Part shown: piece by piece, positions 48,795 through 57,664 of the stretch | How positions within the stretch are numbered: the first letter of the stretch is position 1 | Layout of the letters: every line of letters begins with the position of its first letter | NCBI RefSeq assembly: GCF_022818495.1 | Contig: NZ_CP089291.1 | Coordinates: forward strand, 2,559,501-2,623,500 | Direction: 5' to 3' | DNA from: Fodinisporobacter ferrooxydans | Lineage (GTDB): Bacteria > Bacillota > Bacilli > Tumebacillales > MYW30-H2 | DNA: 64,000 nucleotides | Notes under the pieces: generated by a model | The model's input: the letters and a program-made list of their open reading frames with translations, nothing else | Told to the model about the DNA's origin: nothing | Databases searched by the model: none | Translations under genes and position numbers: made by a program

Positions 48795-49838
48795 ATGAAT
48801 TCAATTTATGGAATTGACAATAAACAAGATTTGATAGAAAGAGTGGGAGACATTCGACAAGTTGCGAGATTCCAGCGGATGGAGTTGTTAGACGGGAAAG
48901 GAAAAGGAAACGAAATTATTCAGGTTCAGAATGGAACGGGTTTGAGCTTTCAAATTTCAGTCAGTCGAGCTTTTGATATCGGATTATGCGAATTATATGG
49001 AATTCCAATAAGTTGGATGTCACATACTGGACCAGTTTCTCCATTCTTTTATGACAAAGAGATGACCGAATGGAATCGTAGCTTCGAAGGAGGATTATTC
49101 GCGACATGTGGACTGACGTACATGGGAAAACCATGTGTTGATCAAGGTCAACAATTGGGGCAACATGGCCGGATTTCGTCTACGCCTTCCGAACTTCTGC
49201 AAGCAGAAGGACGTTGGACAGAGGAAAAGTATGAACTGATTTTTCGAGGGAAAGTGCGGGAAAGCAAGGCTCTTGAAGAATGTGTGACTCTGGAGAGGAC
49301 CATAACTACTTGTTTAGGAGAAAACCGAATAATCATCTCGGACTGGATCACAAATGAGACTTTTATGCCGGTTGAGCACATGGTAATGTACCATTTCAAC
49401 TTTGGTTATCCGTTGGTTAGTGAATTTTGTCAGATACAAATCCCAGATAGCAAGAAAAGATGGATTATTGGCGATGGTCCGACGATAGATTCCCATCGGT
49501 ATGGGAAACCTTCCAATAATGCAAACCCTTGTGTTATGGTCCATGAAGAAGTGGAAGCGGCTGATGGTCTCATCAAAGTGGGGATAAACAATGATATTTT
49601 TCATAATGGGGTGAAAAAGCGGCTGGGAGTTACGATAAGTTATTCGAAGGACGCTTGTCCTTGTCTCACCCAATGGAAACACCAGAGAAAAGGCATATAT
49701 GTTATGGGAATTGAGCCGGGAAATGTGACAACTGAAGGGCGGGGTAAACATCGTGAGAGAGGGACCTTGCCCTTTTTACAGCCTGGTGAAAGCAAACAGT
49801 ACCAATTTGTTTTGGATTTTCAATTAAAGGAGGACTAG
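48795..49838 (+). CDS. DUF4432 aldose-epimerase-like protein
   Basis: A 347-aa cytoplasmic protein of the DUF4432 group in the galactose-mutarotase-like superfamily (FQISVSRAFDIGLCELYGIP, MVMYHFNFGYPL, VMGIEPGN near the end). Members are thought to bind or epimerise sugars. The AGAGGTGG ribosome site precedes the ATG. It is the first gene of the sulfatase transcript and stops 3 bases before the first sulfatase. The substrate is unknown, but it probably handles the sugar released by desulfation. Confidence 0.8.
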   Translation: MNSIYGIDNKQDLIERVGDIRQVARFQRMELLDGKGKGNEIIQVQNGTGLSFQISVSRAFDIGLCELYGIPISWMSHTGPVSPFFYDKEMTEWNRSFEGGLFATCGLTYMGKPCVDQGQQLGQHGRISSTPSELLQAEGRWTEEKYELIFRGKVRESKALEECVTLERTITTCLGENRIIISDWITNETFMPVEHMVMYHFNFGYPLVSEFCQIQIPDSKKRWIIGDGPTIDSHRYGKPSNNANPCVMVHEEVEAADGLIKVGINNDIFHNGVKKRLGVTISYSKDACPCLTQWKHQRKGIYVMGIEPGNVTTEGRGKHRERGTLPFLQPGESKQYQFVLDFQLKED

Positions 49839-49841
49839 AAC

Positions 49842-51383
49842 ATGAATGTCATTTGTATATTGATGGATACATTGCGACGTGATCATCTTGGCTGCTATGG
49901 AAATCAGTGGATCGAGACCCCAAATATTGATCGATTCGCCCGGAATGGGGCTTTATTTGAAAATGCATATATCGGCTCTTACCCATGCATGCCAGCTAGG
50001 CAAGATTTATGGACAGGTCGCTTGAACTTTCTTTGGAGGGGGTGGTCTCCTTTGGAATATGATCAGGAAGATCTGATTTCTTTGCTGTCATGGGAAGATA
50101 AGACCACCATGTTAATTACTGATCATTACCATCTTTGGCAATATGGCTCTGGCAATTATCATTTTAGTTTCAATGGAATGGAAATTATTCGTGGGCAGGA
50201 ATTGGATAATTGGATTACCAATCCTGAAATCGAGATCAAGTATCCAGCTTCACCAGATAAGTTAAATCGCAAATGGGATCGTTATTTCCGTAATACCGCC
50301 CATTTTGAAAAAGAAGAGGATTATTTTGCCGCACAGGTGTTTCAAAAAAGTATGGACTGGGTTGAACAAAACAAAAATCTTAAAGATTTCTTCTTGATGA
50401 TAGATTGCTTTGATCCACATGAACCGTTTGATCCTCCGGTGGGGTACGCAGAAAGATACAATCCCGGGTATGAAGGTGAATCTGTTGTATGGCCAAGATA
50501 TGGGGATGCTGACTGCTTGACTCCTGAAGAACTAAAACAAGTACATGCATTGTATTGTGGCGAGGTTACTTTTGTAGATAAATGGTTTGGAAAATTTTAT
50601 GATAAATTGGAAGGCTTAGGGCTATTGGAAAACACAATGGTCATAGTAACTAGCGATCACGGTTTCCTGTTTGGTGAGCACAATTGGTTAGGCAAGCACG
50701 CGCGAATCTTATACCAGGATATTGCTCGTACTCCCTTGCTGATTCATAGTCCGCAAATAAAGTCAGGAACTGTCTATCATGAACTGGTTCAAATGGCAGA
50801 TTTGACTCCAACGATCCTTCAAATTATGGGTTTAAACATTCCAGATTCTATGCATGGAAAGAGTATTGTTCCCCTATGGGAAGAAAACTTACAAAATGAT
50901 CAAGATATTCGTTCCCGCAATTCCATTTTATTTGGTGTATTTGGAGGGCCCGTTTATTGCACTGACGGTGAATGGCTTTTAGTGAAAAAACCAATACCAG
51001 GGAATTTCCCTCTATATTGGTACACTCGATCACATTATAACAATTGGGATTTTGGCCAACAGAATTTACCTAAAGACAGTAAGGAGAGATTGGATCAGTG
51101 GGATGGGCAACGTTTTCCGACTCAATACCCAAACGCTCATCCTGGGCATGCGGCCCCAAGATTGGTTCGCGAACCGCAGGAATTCACTGCCGATGTACCC
51201 CATCCTACAGATGAACTTTATAACATCATTGAAGATCACGGACAGCAAAAAGATTTATCGAACGAAAGAATGGATGTCGTAAAACATCTGATTGAATGTA
51301 TAGATGTTGGGCTAACTCAATTAAATGCACCTCAAGAACAGTGGGAACGTCTTGGACTGAAGGTGACTGTCCGTGAAAATTAG
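49842..51383 (+). CDS. Cys-type sulfatase A
   Basis: A 513-aa sulfatase of the alkaline-phosphatase fold that removes sulfate esters. The maturation motif is CMPAR with Cys49, to be converted to formylglycine. Metal-site residues lie in MDTLRRDHLG (Asp9) and SDHGFLFGEHN (about 271). No signal peptide is seen, so it is cytoplasmic and acts after uptake. GGAGG precedes the ATG. It is a close paralogue of sulfatase E at 60066: Cys49 at the same residue, and shared DTLRRDHLG, GSYPCMPARQDLWTGR and RGWSPLEYD. Its 3' end overlaps a DUF1450-like gene. The sulfated substrate is unknown. Confidence 0.95.
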   Translation: MNVICILMDTLRRDHLGCYGNQWIETPNIDRFARNGALFENAYIGSYPCMPARQDLWTGRLNFLWRGWSPLEYDQEDLISLLSWEDKTTMLITDHYHLWQYGSGNYHFSFNGMEIIRGQELDNWITNPEIEIKYPASPDKLNRKWDRYFRNTAHFEKEEDYFAAQVFQKSMDWVEQNKNLKDFFLMIDCFDPHEPFDPPVGYAERYNPGYEGESVVWPRYGDADCLTPEELKQVHALYCGEVTFVDKWFGKFYDKLEGLGLLENTMVIVTSDHGFLFGEHNWLGKHARILYQDIARTPLLIHSPQIKSGTVYHELVQMADLTPTILQIMGLNIPDSMHGKSIVPLWEENLQNDQDIRSRNSILFGVFGGPVYCTDGEWLLVKKPIPGNFPLYWYTRSHYNNWDFGQQNLPKDSKERLDQWDGQRFPTQYPNAHPGHAAPRLVREPQEFTADVPHPTDELYNIIEDHGQQKDLSNERMDVVKHLIECIDVGLTQLNAPQEQWERLGLKVTVREN

Positions 51384-51600
51384 AATGTGTGTAACTAACA
51401 TTGATTTATATGGAAGTATTGTAGAAAACGGAATAGAACAAATGTTCGAAAAAGAGGGAAAATGCGTATTTACTGTAACACATGATGGAACTCAGCAAGC
51501 TGATTGTGAATTGGAGGAGGTTCATTGCCTTGGATTTTGTTATTGGTGTCAACAGGGTCCAATGGCGATTGTAAATGACCAGTTACTGACTAAACCCTAA
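51373..51600 (+). CDS. DUF1450-like small Cys-rich protein
   Basis: A 75-aa protein starting at a GTG that overlaps the sulfatase A stop by 11 bases, with GAAGGTGA as ribosome site. An N-terminal MCVTNID and the C-terminal CLGFCYWCQQGPMAIVND resemble DUF1450/YuzB proteins, which carry a conserved N-terminal Cys-x-x-Asn and a CLxxCxxC-type block. It has six cysteines, four in the C-terminal third, and may bind a metal or an Fe-S centre. Overlap with a sulfatase gene is unusual and hints at a role with formylglycine maturation or sulfur chemistry, but this is speculation. Confidence 0.65.
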   Translation: MKIRMCVTNIDLYGSIVENGIEQMFEKEGKCVFTVTHDGTQQADCELEEVHCLGFCYWCQQGPMAIVNDQLLTKP

Positions 51601-51737
51601 TTGGCCACGTACAGCATCTAAATATTTTCTTTGAGGAGGTGATTTTACTTATTTTACAAATATTTCCTAAGTTGTTGATTGGGAACACAAAACTGTTATT
51701 TTTATACTTTTTATGATGATGAAGGAGGTTGAGTTGT

Positions 51738-53111
51738 ATGTTTCAGGTAAGTGCTATAAATACGAAAAAGAAGAATAATCTGCTGATTTATTTGTTTGGT
51801 GCACTGGCAGACTTACTTTTCGGATATGATGTGGGAGTCATTGGTGTTGCCTTATTGTTTATTAAACACGATATGCAGCTTACTCCAATTTTACAAGGCT
51901 TAGTTGTCAGTTCTTTATTGATAGGAGCAATGATTGGAGTAGCGAGTTGCGGAGTGCTTTCCGATCGTTTTGGCAGGCGTCGCATCATACTACTGACCGG
52001 ATTTATTTTCTCCTTTGGTGCAATAGGTACAGCGCTTAGTCCAAGTGTGGTTGTGCTGATTTTATTCCGGTTTATAATGGGACTTGGTGTAGGGGCTGCT
52101 TCTGTCGTGGTTACGGTTTATCTCGCCGAGATGGCACCTTCAGAGAAACGAGGTGCGCTTACCTCTCTAAACCAGTTTATGGTTGTAGTAGGAATATTGG
52201 TTGCCTACTTAGTCGATTATGGATTGGCTCCATTTGGCGCATGGCGCTTGATGTTAGGGATAGGTTTGATCCCCTCAGTTATTCTGTTGATCGGCATGTA
52301 TTTTCAACCCGAAACTCCGCGGTGGCTCATGAAAAAGGGAATGGAAAAGGAAGCGCGTGAAGTACTAGGCAGATTCCTGGAAGATTCAAGTATTGAGAAA
52401 GAAATAGAAGAAATTAAACTTATACAAAAGACAGGGACGGAGAAAGTTGGTGTTGGGGAATTATTTGTTCCTTGGCTTCGCAGAATTCTCATCGTGGCGG
52501 TTGGAATAGCTGTCTTTCCACAAATTATGGGTATTAACAGTATAATCTACTATGCGCCTACAATCCTGACTAAAGTTGGATTTGGTAAAATGGCGGCAAT
52601 CTTGGCTAATGTCGGCATTGGTACTATTAATGTATTGGTTACTCTGGTGGCTATACGGCTCATCGATCGGATCGGGCGGAAGAAGCTCTTGCTGCTTGGA
52701 ACTACTGGAATGGCCTTGAGTATGTTTATTGTTTCATTTGCATTCTTTAATGCTAGGATTGCTGGTGGTGCTACAAGCTGGATTATTCTACTATTTATGA
52801 CCACATACGTAGCTTCTTTTGGAGTCAGTTGGGGGACGGTTGTCCGGGTTTTAATTTCAGAAATATTACCATTAAGGATTCGGGGTTCCGTAATGGGGTA
52901 TGTACTGGTATTTAATTGGGGTTTTAACTTTTTAATAGGTATGTTTTTCCCGATCTTTCTAAATGCTTTAGGATTAGGCAAAGTATTTATTGTATTCGGG
53001 GTGATTGGAATAGGAGCATTTTTCTTTGTCCGTAAATTGGTACCTGAGACGAAACAACGAAGCCTTGAAGAGATCGAGGTTGAATTTCGTGGTTCATCCT
53101 TAACTGTATAA
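51738..53111 (+). CDS. MFS sugar porter
   Basis: A 457-aa sugar transporter with twelve predicted helices. Sugar-porter signatures are all visible: FGYDVGVIG in helix 1, DRFGRRR after helix 2, PETPRW after helix 6, DRIGRKK in the C-terminal half and PETKQRSLEEIE at the end. The ATG at 51738 follows AAGGAGG by 10 bases. It likely moves a monosaccharide by proton symport, complementing the ABC system in the locus. A strong ribosome-site sequence (GAGGAGGT at 51633-51640) upstream has no usable start codon after it. Confidence 0.94.
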   Translation: MFQVSAINTKKKNNLLIYLFGALADLLFGYDVGVIGVALLFIKHDMQLTPILQGLVVSSLLIGAMIGVASCGVLSDRFGRRRIILLTGFIFSFGAIGTALSPSVVVLILFRFIMGLGVGAASVVVTVYLAEMAPSEKRGALTSLNQFMVVVGILVAYLVDYGLAPFGAWRLMLGIGLIPSVILLIGMYFQPETPRWLMKKGMEKEAREVLGRFLEDSSIEKEIEEIKLIQKTGTEKVGVGELFVPWLRRILIVAVGIAVFPQIMGINSIIYYAPTILTKVGFGKMAAILANVGIGTINVLVTLVAIRLIDRIGRKKLLLLGTTGMALSMFIVSFAFFNARIAGGATSWIILLFMTTYVASFGVSWGTVVRVLISEILPLRIRGSVMGYVLVFNWGFNFLIGMFFPIFLNALGLGKVFIVFGVIGIGAFFFVRKLVPETKQRSLEEIEVEFRGSSLTV

Positions 53112-53214
53112 GTAATGTGTATCGAATGGATGACCAGAAACTTGGATCGCCTTTTGAATTTGAAAGGGACTTTTAATTCCGAGAGTTTGTGTCATGATAA
53201 GTGAGGTGGAGAAA

Positions 53215-54570
53215 ATGATAAAATCAAAGTCGGAAAAACCAAATGTCATTATTTTTTTTACAGATCAACAACGTTGGGATACAACTGGCGTGCATGGTAA
53301 TCCGCTTGATTTAACAACAAACTTTGATAGAATGGCTACTTTCGGAACCCACATTTATCATTCATTTACCTGTCAGCCTGTTTGTGGTCCAGCGAGATCA
53401 TGCTTACAAACTGGTTTATATGCAACAAAGACGGGGTGTTTTCGAAATAGTATTCCACTACCAGCGAATACGAAAACGATTGCAAATTATTTCAAAGAGG
53501 TCGGTTATAAAACAGGATATATTGGGAAATGGCACCTTTCGGATGAAGATCCGGTCCCAAAATCAAAACGTTTTGGATATGATTACTGGTTAGCAGCAAA
53601 TATTCTGGAATTTGTTTCTGAACCATATGACACCATTCTCTATAACAATGATAATGAAGAAGTCCACTTACCAGGATATCGGGTTGATGCACTAACGGAT
53701 GCTGCAATTCGATATATGGATAAGAATAGGGACAACCCTTTTTTCTTGTTTTTATCTTTTCTAGAACCCCATCACCAAAATCACATTGACGACTACCCTG
53801 CACCAGAAGGTTATCGAGAAAAATTTTCTGGAAAATGGCTTCCTCCGGATTTATCTGCATTAGGTGGGAGTACCCATCAACATATTGGTGGATATTATGG
53901 AATGGTAAAACGGCTGGATGAAGCATTGGGTAGAATATTAGATGCATTAAAAAGCCTGCATTTAACAGAAAACACAATTGTTTTATTTACTTCCGATCAT
54001 GGTTGTCATTTCAAAACTCGTAATGATGAATATAAACGTTCCGGTCATGAAAGCTCGATTCGTGTACCAACTGCTATCACCGGACCAGGATTTATTGGTG
54101 GAAGGAAAATTATGGAGTTAGTTAGTTTGATAGATCTTCCCCCAACACTTTTAGATGCTGCTGGAATTCCTATTCCAGCAGATATGCAAGGACGTTCACT
54201 TATGCCCCTGATCAGAAATGAAGTGAATGATTGGCATACTGATGTGTTTGTGCAAATTAGTGAAAGCCAAGTTGGGCGTGCAATAAGAACAAGAAAATGG
54301 AAATATGGAATCGTCACACCGAATAAGGATGGGAATATATACGACTCTTCTGATACGTATATCGAATCTTATTTATATGATTTAGAATCTGATCCATATG
54401 AATTAAGAAATCTCGTTGGGTTTGCATCTCATAGTGAAGTTGCAAAAATTATGCGGGAGCGGCTATTGAAAAGGATGACAGAAGCTGGAGAGGAAGCTCC
54501 AGTTATCCAATTATTACCTCCTATTCCATCGGGACAGAGAAGGGTTTCAAAAGAAGAAGTAATGTTATAA
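53215..54570 (+). CDS. Cys-type sulfatase B
   Basis: A 451-aa sulfatase. The motif is CGPAR with Cys57; metal residues lie in FFTDQQRWD and TSDHGCHF. The N-terminus lacks a signal peptide. The ATG at 53215 follows GAGGTGG; an upstream ATG at 53194 is possible. It belongs to a different subgroup from A and E (PNVIIFFTDQQRWDTTG start). The gene is complete and ends 13 bases before the IS4-family element, which was inserted just after its stop. Confidence 0.94.
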   Translation: MIKSKSEKPNVIIFFTDQQRWDTTGVHGNPLDLTTNFDRMATFGTHIYHSFTCQPVCGPARSCLQTGLYATKTGCFRNSIPLPANTKTIANYFKEVGYKTGYIGKWHLSDEDPVPKSKRFGYDYWLAANILEFVSEPYDTILYNNDNEEVHLPGYRVDALTDAAIRYMDKNRDNPFFLFLSFLEPHHQNHIDDYPAPEGYREKFSGKWLPPDLSALGGSTHQHIGGYYGMVKRLDEALGRILDALKSLHLTENTIVLFTSDHGCHFKTRNDEYKRSGHESSIRVPTAITGPGFIGGRKIMELVSLIDLPPTLLDAAGIPIPADMQGRSLMPLIRNEVNDWHTDVFVQISESQVGRAIRTRKWKYGIVTPNKDGNIYDSSDTYIESYLYDLESDPYELRNLVGFASHSEVAKIMRERLLKRMTEAGEEAPVIQLLPPIPSGQRRVSKEEVML

Positions 54571-54583
54571 ACCACTTATTAAA

Positions 54584-55947
54584 CTATAAATGAGCAAATT
54601 CGCTTCCATTTCTTTACCAATTAAAAACAATAGAGACATTTGTCCTCTCCTGTGGTATAGATTAAGTTACCACACAAAACCATACCTGGAGGATTCACAA
54701 ATGTCTCATAATACTACCATACCAAACCACGAAGCAATAATCAATTTCTTAAAAAGCCGTAGGCTATCCTTATATGTTTCAAAGCCTGCCTTGCGGCATA
54801 TTCAAGAATTTTTTATTGCAGCTACCGCTAAAGGGTATCGTGGTAAAGTGGTAGATATAGCGGAATGGAGTTCATGTCATCGAACATCCATTGGACACTT
54901 TCTCTCGGATGGTGTTTGGGACGAATCGTATATCCAAAGACTTGTAAAACAAGAATCGCTTTCATTTGTTTTGTCTCATGCCAAACAAACAGAACAGCCT
55001 ATTTTTGTGATTCATGATGATACGGTTAGTGAGAAGACAAAGCCTTCGTCACAGGCAAAACACCCAATCGAACAAACAGACTACCATCATTCCCACTTAA
55101 AAGGAAAAACCGTTTGGGGTCATCAAGTTCAGGCTACGATTGTTCAATGTGGAGAACATTCTCTCATTCATGATATTCACCGTTATGATAAATCGAGCCA
55201 AAGCAAAATTGATGACGCTTGTGATTTGGCCAAAACCATGCCGATTCCACCTTATTCTGGATATGCATTGGTCGATTCATGGTATACATGCCCAAAACTT
55301 ATGAATACTTATGCAGAGCGAGGATACCATCTGATTGGTGCACTCAAAACAAACCGTATTCTCTATCCCAAAGGGATTCGAGTTTCACTTAGTACCTTCG
55401 CATCGTATGTGACCAAACAGGACGTTTGCCTCGTGACCGTAAACGGATCAACCTATTGGGTGTATCGATATGAAGGAGCTTTAAATGGCATTGAGAATGC
55501 GGTGGTACTCCTTTGCTGGCCATTGGATGCGTTTCAAAATTCGAAAGTATTACATGCTTTTCTGTGTACAGATGTATCCTTAGAGACACAAACCATCCTT
55601 GATTATTATAGTCGCCGTTGGCCGATCGAGATTTTCTTTCGGCAAACTAAACAAAATCTAGGTTTTGATGGATATCAAGTTCGTTCCATTCGTGCAATAG
55701 AACGACTTTGGATACTACTTTCGCTGACACATTTATATTGCACCATCGGTTTAGGTCAGCCTTCAAAATTTGGAGATGGACTTATAATGGTACGAAAGCA
55801 AGTAAAAGTGGACTACGTCCAATGGATTTATGAATCTGCAAAGAATCAAGTACCTATTGAAGCTGTTTTGCAACAATTAAAGCTGGCCTAGAGGCAGTCT
55901 ATACTTTTTTGTTGTATAAATTTGTAAGTATTTTTGCTCATTTATAG
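54584..55947 (+). mobile_element. Complete IS4-family insertion sequence, 1364 bp
   Basis: Perfect 15-bp terminal inverted repeats (CTATAAATGAGCAAA) bound the element. The flanking 8-bp direct repeat TTATTAAA (54576-54583 and 55948-55955) is a perfect target duplication. One intact transposase gene fills the interior. Intact ends, duplication and gene point to a recent, still active insertion. It lies between sulfatase B and the promoter of the next operon, so it separates two halves of the sulfatase locus without breaking a gene. Confidence 0.97.
54701..55891 (+). CDS. IS4-family DDE transposase
   Basis: A 396-aa transposase. The DDE residues are visible: Asp106/Asp107 in VIHDDT, Asp192 in LVDSWYT and Glu310 in RRWPIE. 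The IS4 signature Y-(2)-R-(3)-E-(6)-K is matched exactly by Tyr303, Arg306, Glu310 and Lys317. The ATG at 54701 follows GGAGG by 8 bases; the frame opens earlier at 54590, inside the terminal repeat. Confidence 0.96.
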   Translation: MSHNTTIPNHEAIINFLKSRRLSLYVSKPALRHIQEFFIAATAKGYRGKVVDIAEWSSCHRTSIGHFLSDGVWDESYIQRLVKQESLSFVLSHAKQTEQPIFVIHDDTVSEKTKPSSQAKHPIEQTDYHHSHLKGKTVWGHQVQATIVQCGEHSLIHDIHRYDKSSQSKIDDACDLAKTMPIPPYSGYALVDSWYTCPKLMNTYAERGYHLIGALKTNRILYPKGIRVSLSTFASYVTKQDVCLVTVNGSTYWVYRYEGALNGIENAVVLLCWPLDAFQNSKVLHAFLCTDVSLETQTILDYYSRRWPIEIFFRQTKQNLGFDGYQVRSIRAIERLWILLSLTHLYCTIGLGQPSKFGDGLIMVRKQVKVDYVQWIYESAKNQVPIEAVLQQLKLA

Positions 55948-56058
55948 TTATTAAATATAAGTTGGATATGAAATTGCTCTTCATTACAAATATTCAATCA
56001 AGTCATCATCTCAGCAGCTGTTCAACTAAAATTGTTGGAAAATTCAATAAAAATTTCA

Positions 56059-56113
56059 CTTGACATATGCTGATTATTAAATAATAATTGTGTTAATTAG
56101 TTTACATTACTAA
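56059..56113 (+). promoter_or_regulatory. Promoter and inverted repeat of the second sulfatase operon
   Basis: TTGACA (56059-56064) and AATAAT (56082-56087) are 17 bases apart, the same boxes as at 48571. An inverted repeat, ATTAGT (56095-56100) and ACTAAT (56108-56113), lies just downstream. It drives the binding protein and sulfatases C to E. Confidence 0.65.
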
Positions 56114-56195
56114 TCGGTTTGGTATTAGACTGGCACAAGGTTAAAGTGTAATCAGCAAATATAAATAATATTATTTGATTGTGTTTCTACATAAA

Positions 56196-56209
56196 TGTAA
56201 GCGCTTTAT
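56196..56209. promoter_or_regulatory. cre-like site
   Basis: TGTAAGCGCTTTAT matches the CcpA consensus TGNAANCGNWNNCW except at one position near the end. It is about 110 bases downstream of the promoter, a roadblock position like the cre site of system 3. Confidence 0.5.
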
Positions 56210-56373
56210 TTTGGATTCCGTACAATATTAGACACCATCTTTTTTATCTTCTTTAAACATCAATTCCATATTTAGTAAACACAAAGTAATTAAATAGATA
56301 ATTAATTCAATGTATTAATTTTTATAAATGATTTAAAAAGTGCATTATTGTTTGAATAGTGGGAGGGATGATA

Positions 56374-57651
56374 GTGAATAAAAAACAGAAATCTATCATT
56401 ATAGGATCTTTCTTATCCGGTACACTTGTTTTAACGGCATGTGGATCCCATGTTAGTTCGAATAGTGCAAACACATCTAAGGTAAAAAATGTAACATTTT
56501 GGTACTCGGTTCCGGGAGCAAGTAATGACGTAATAAAAAATTTGGTTCAAAAATTTAATGATAGTCACCCAAATATACACATAATTGCAACAAACAATCC
56601 ACAAAATGAGCGAATCCAGAAACTTACTGCCGCATTAGGAGCCGGAAACCCGCCAGACATTTATACTGCCGGATCTCCTGATTTAGCGATGTTACTGGGA
56701 TCTAGAAAAGTTTCATCTATTAGTGACCTCACAAATGGCAGAATAAATCCCGATAAATTTTATGCTGCGCCTCGATCTGTTTCTGTAGAAGATAGCAAAC
56801 TTTTTGCTATGCCGGCAAGTGTGGGTGATGTTGCGTTGTATTATAATCAAGATCTTTTTAAAAAATACGGAATTTCCACACCACCCAAAAATTGGGGTGA
56901 AATGATTCGGGACGCCATGAGACTTACTGATCCATCGCAAGGAAGATATGGTTTTGTCATACCAACAACACCCGATGATTACACTGCACAACTTTGGACC
57001 TGTTATCTGTGGGAAAATGGAGGAGAATTATTTACGGCAGATAATAAAAAAGTTGCATTCAATTCAAAAGAAGGTGTTGAAGCATTACAGTTGTGGGTGG
57101 ATCTAATTTATAAATATAAAGTTGCACCTCTTAGGACCTTAGATCAAAACTCAGCAATGCAGACTTTTGCAACCGGTCAATATGGAATGATTCCAGCCAT
57201 GCCGATATTTGTTCAAGCTGCAACGAAATTCCCATTTCATGTTGCAACAGCAGTTTTACCAAAAGAAAAAATTCAAGCTACATCACTTGGGGGATGGTAT
57301 ATCACAATCCCGAAAATGAGCAAACATCAAAAAGAGGCTGCAACATTTTTAGAGTGGTTAAATCGCCCTGAAAATGGCGTGCAGTGGAATATTGGTATGG
57401 GAAGTCTGCCTGTAGGACCCGAATCAACAAATTCATCTATTTATAAGGACTATTTAAAAAAGACTCCTTTAGTTCAAGCATTTGTCGATCAATTGGATGT
57501 AGCGAAGGCACCGCCAAACTTGCCGCAGTACTCTCAGATTTCTAAATTATTGGCAGTGGCTATCAATAATGCGTTGTATAAAAAACAGACACCTCAAGAA
57601 GCACTTGATGAAGCGGCAAATAAAGCGAACCAACTTCTCAAAGGCAATTAA
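56374..57651 (+). CDS. ABC sugar transporter solute-binding lipoprotein (system 5, first copy)
   Basis: A 425-aa sugar-binding lipoprotein with lipobox LTAC (Cys at about residue 23). The mature region starts VTFWYSVPGASNDVIKNLV, like the second copy at 63816. The GTG at 56374 gives the best spacing to GGAGGG. It is followed 13 bases later by sulfatase C rather than by a permease; the permeases lie 4.3 kb downstream after three sulfatase genes. It likely captures a sulfated oligosaccharide. Confidence 0.93.
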   Translation: MNKKQKSIIIGSFLSGTLVLTACGSHVSSNSANTSKVKNVTFWYSVPGASNDVIKNLVQKFNDSHPNIHIIATNNPQNERIQKLTAALGAGNPPDIYTAGSPDLAMLLGSRKVSSISDLTNGRINPDKFYAAPRSVSVEDSKLFAMPASVGDVALYYNQDLFKKYGISTPPKNWGEMIRDAMRLTDPSQGRYGFVIPTTPDDYTAQLWTCYLWENGGELFTADNKKVAFNSKEGVEALQLWVDLIYKYKVAPLRTLDQNSAMQTFATGQYGMIPAMPIFVQAATKFPFHVATAVLPKEKIQATSLGGWYITIPKMSKHQKEAATFLEWLNRPENGVQWNIGMGSLPVGPESTNSSIYKDYLKKTPLVQAFVDQLDVAKAPPNLPQYSQISKLLAVAINNALYKKQTPQEALDEAANKANQLLKGN

Positions 57652-57664
57652 TGGAGGTGTAACC

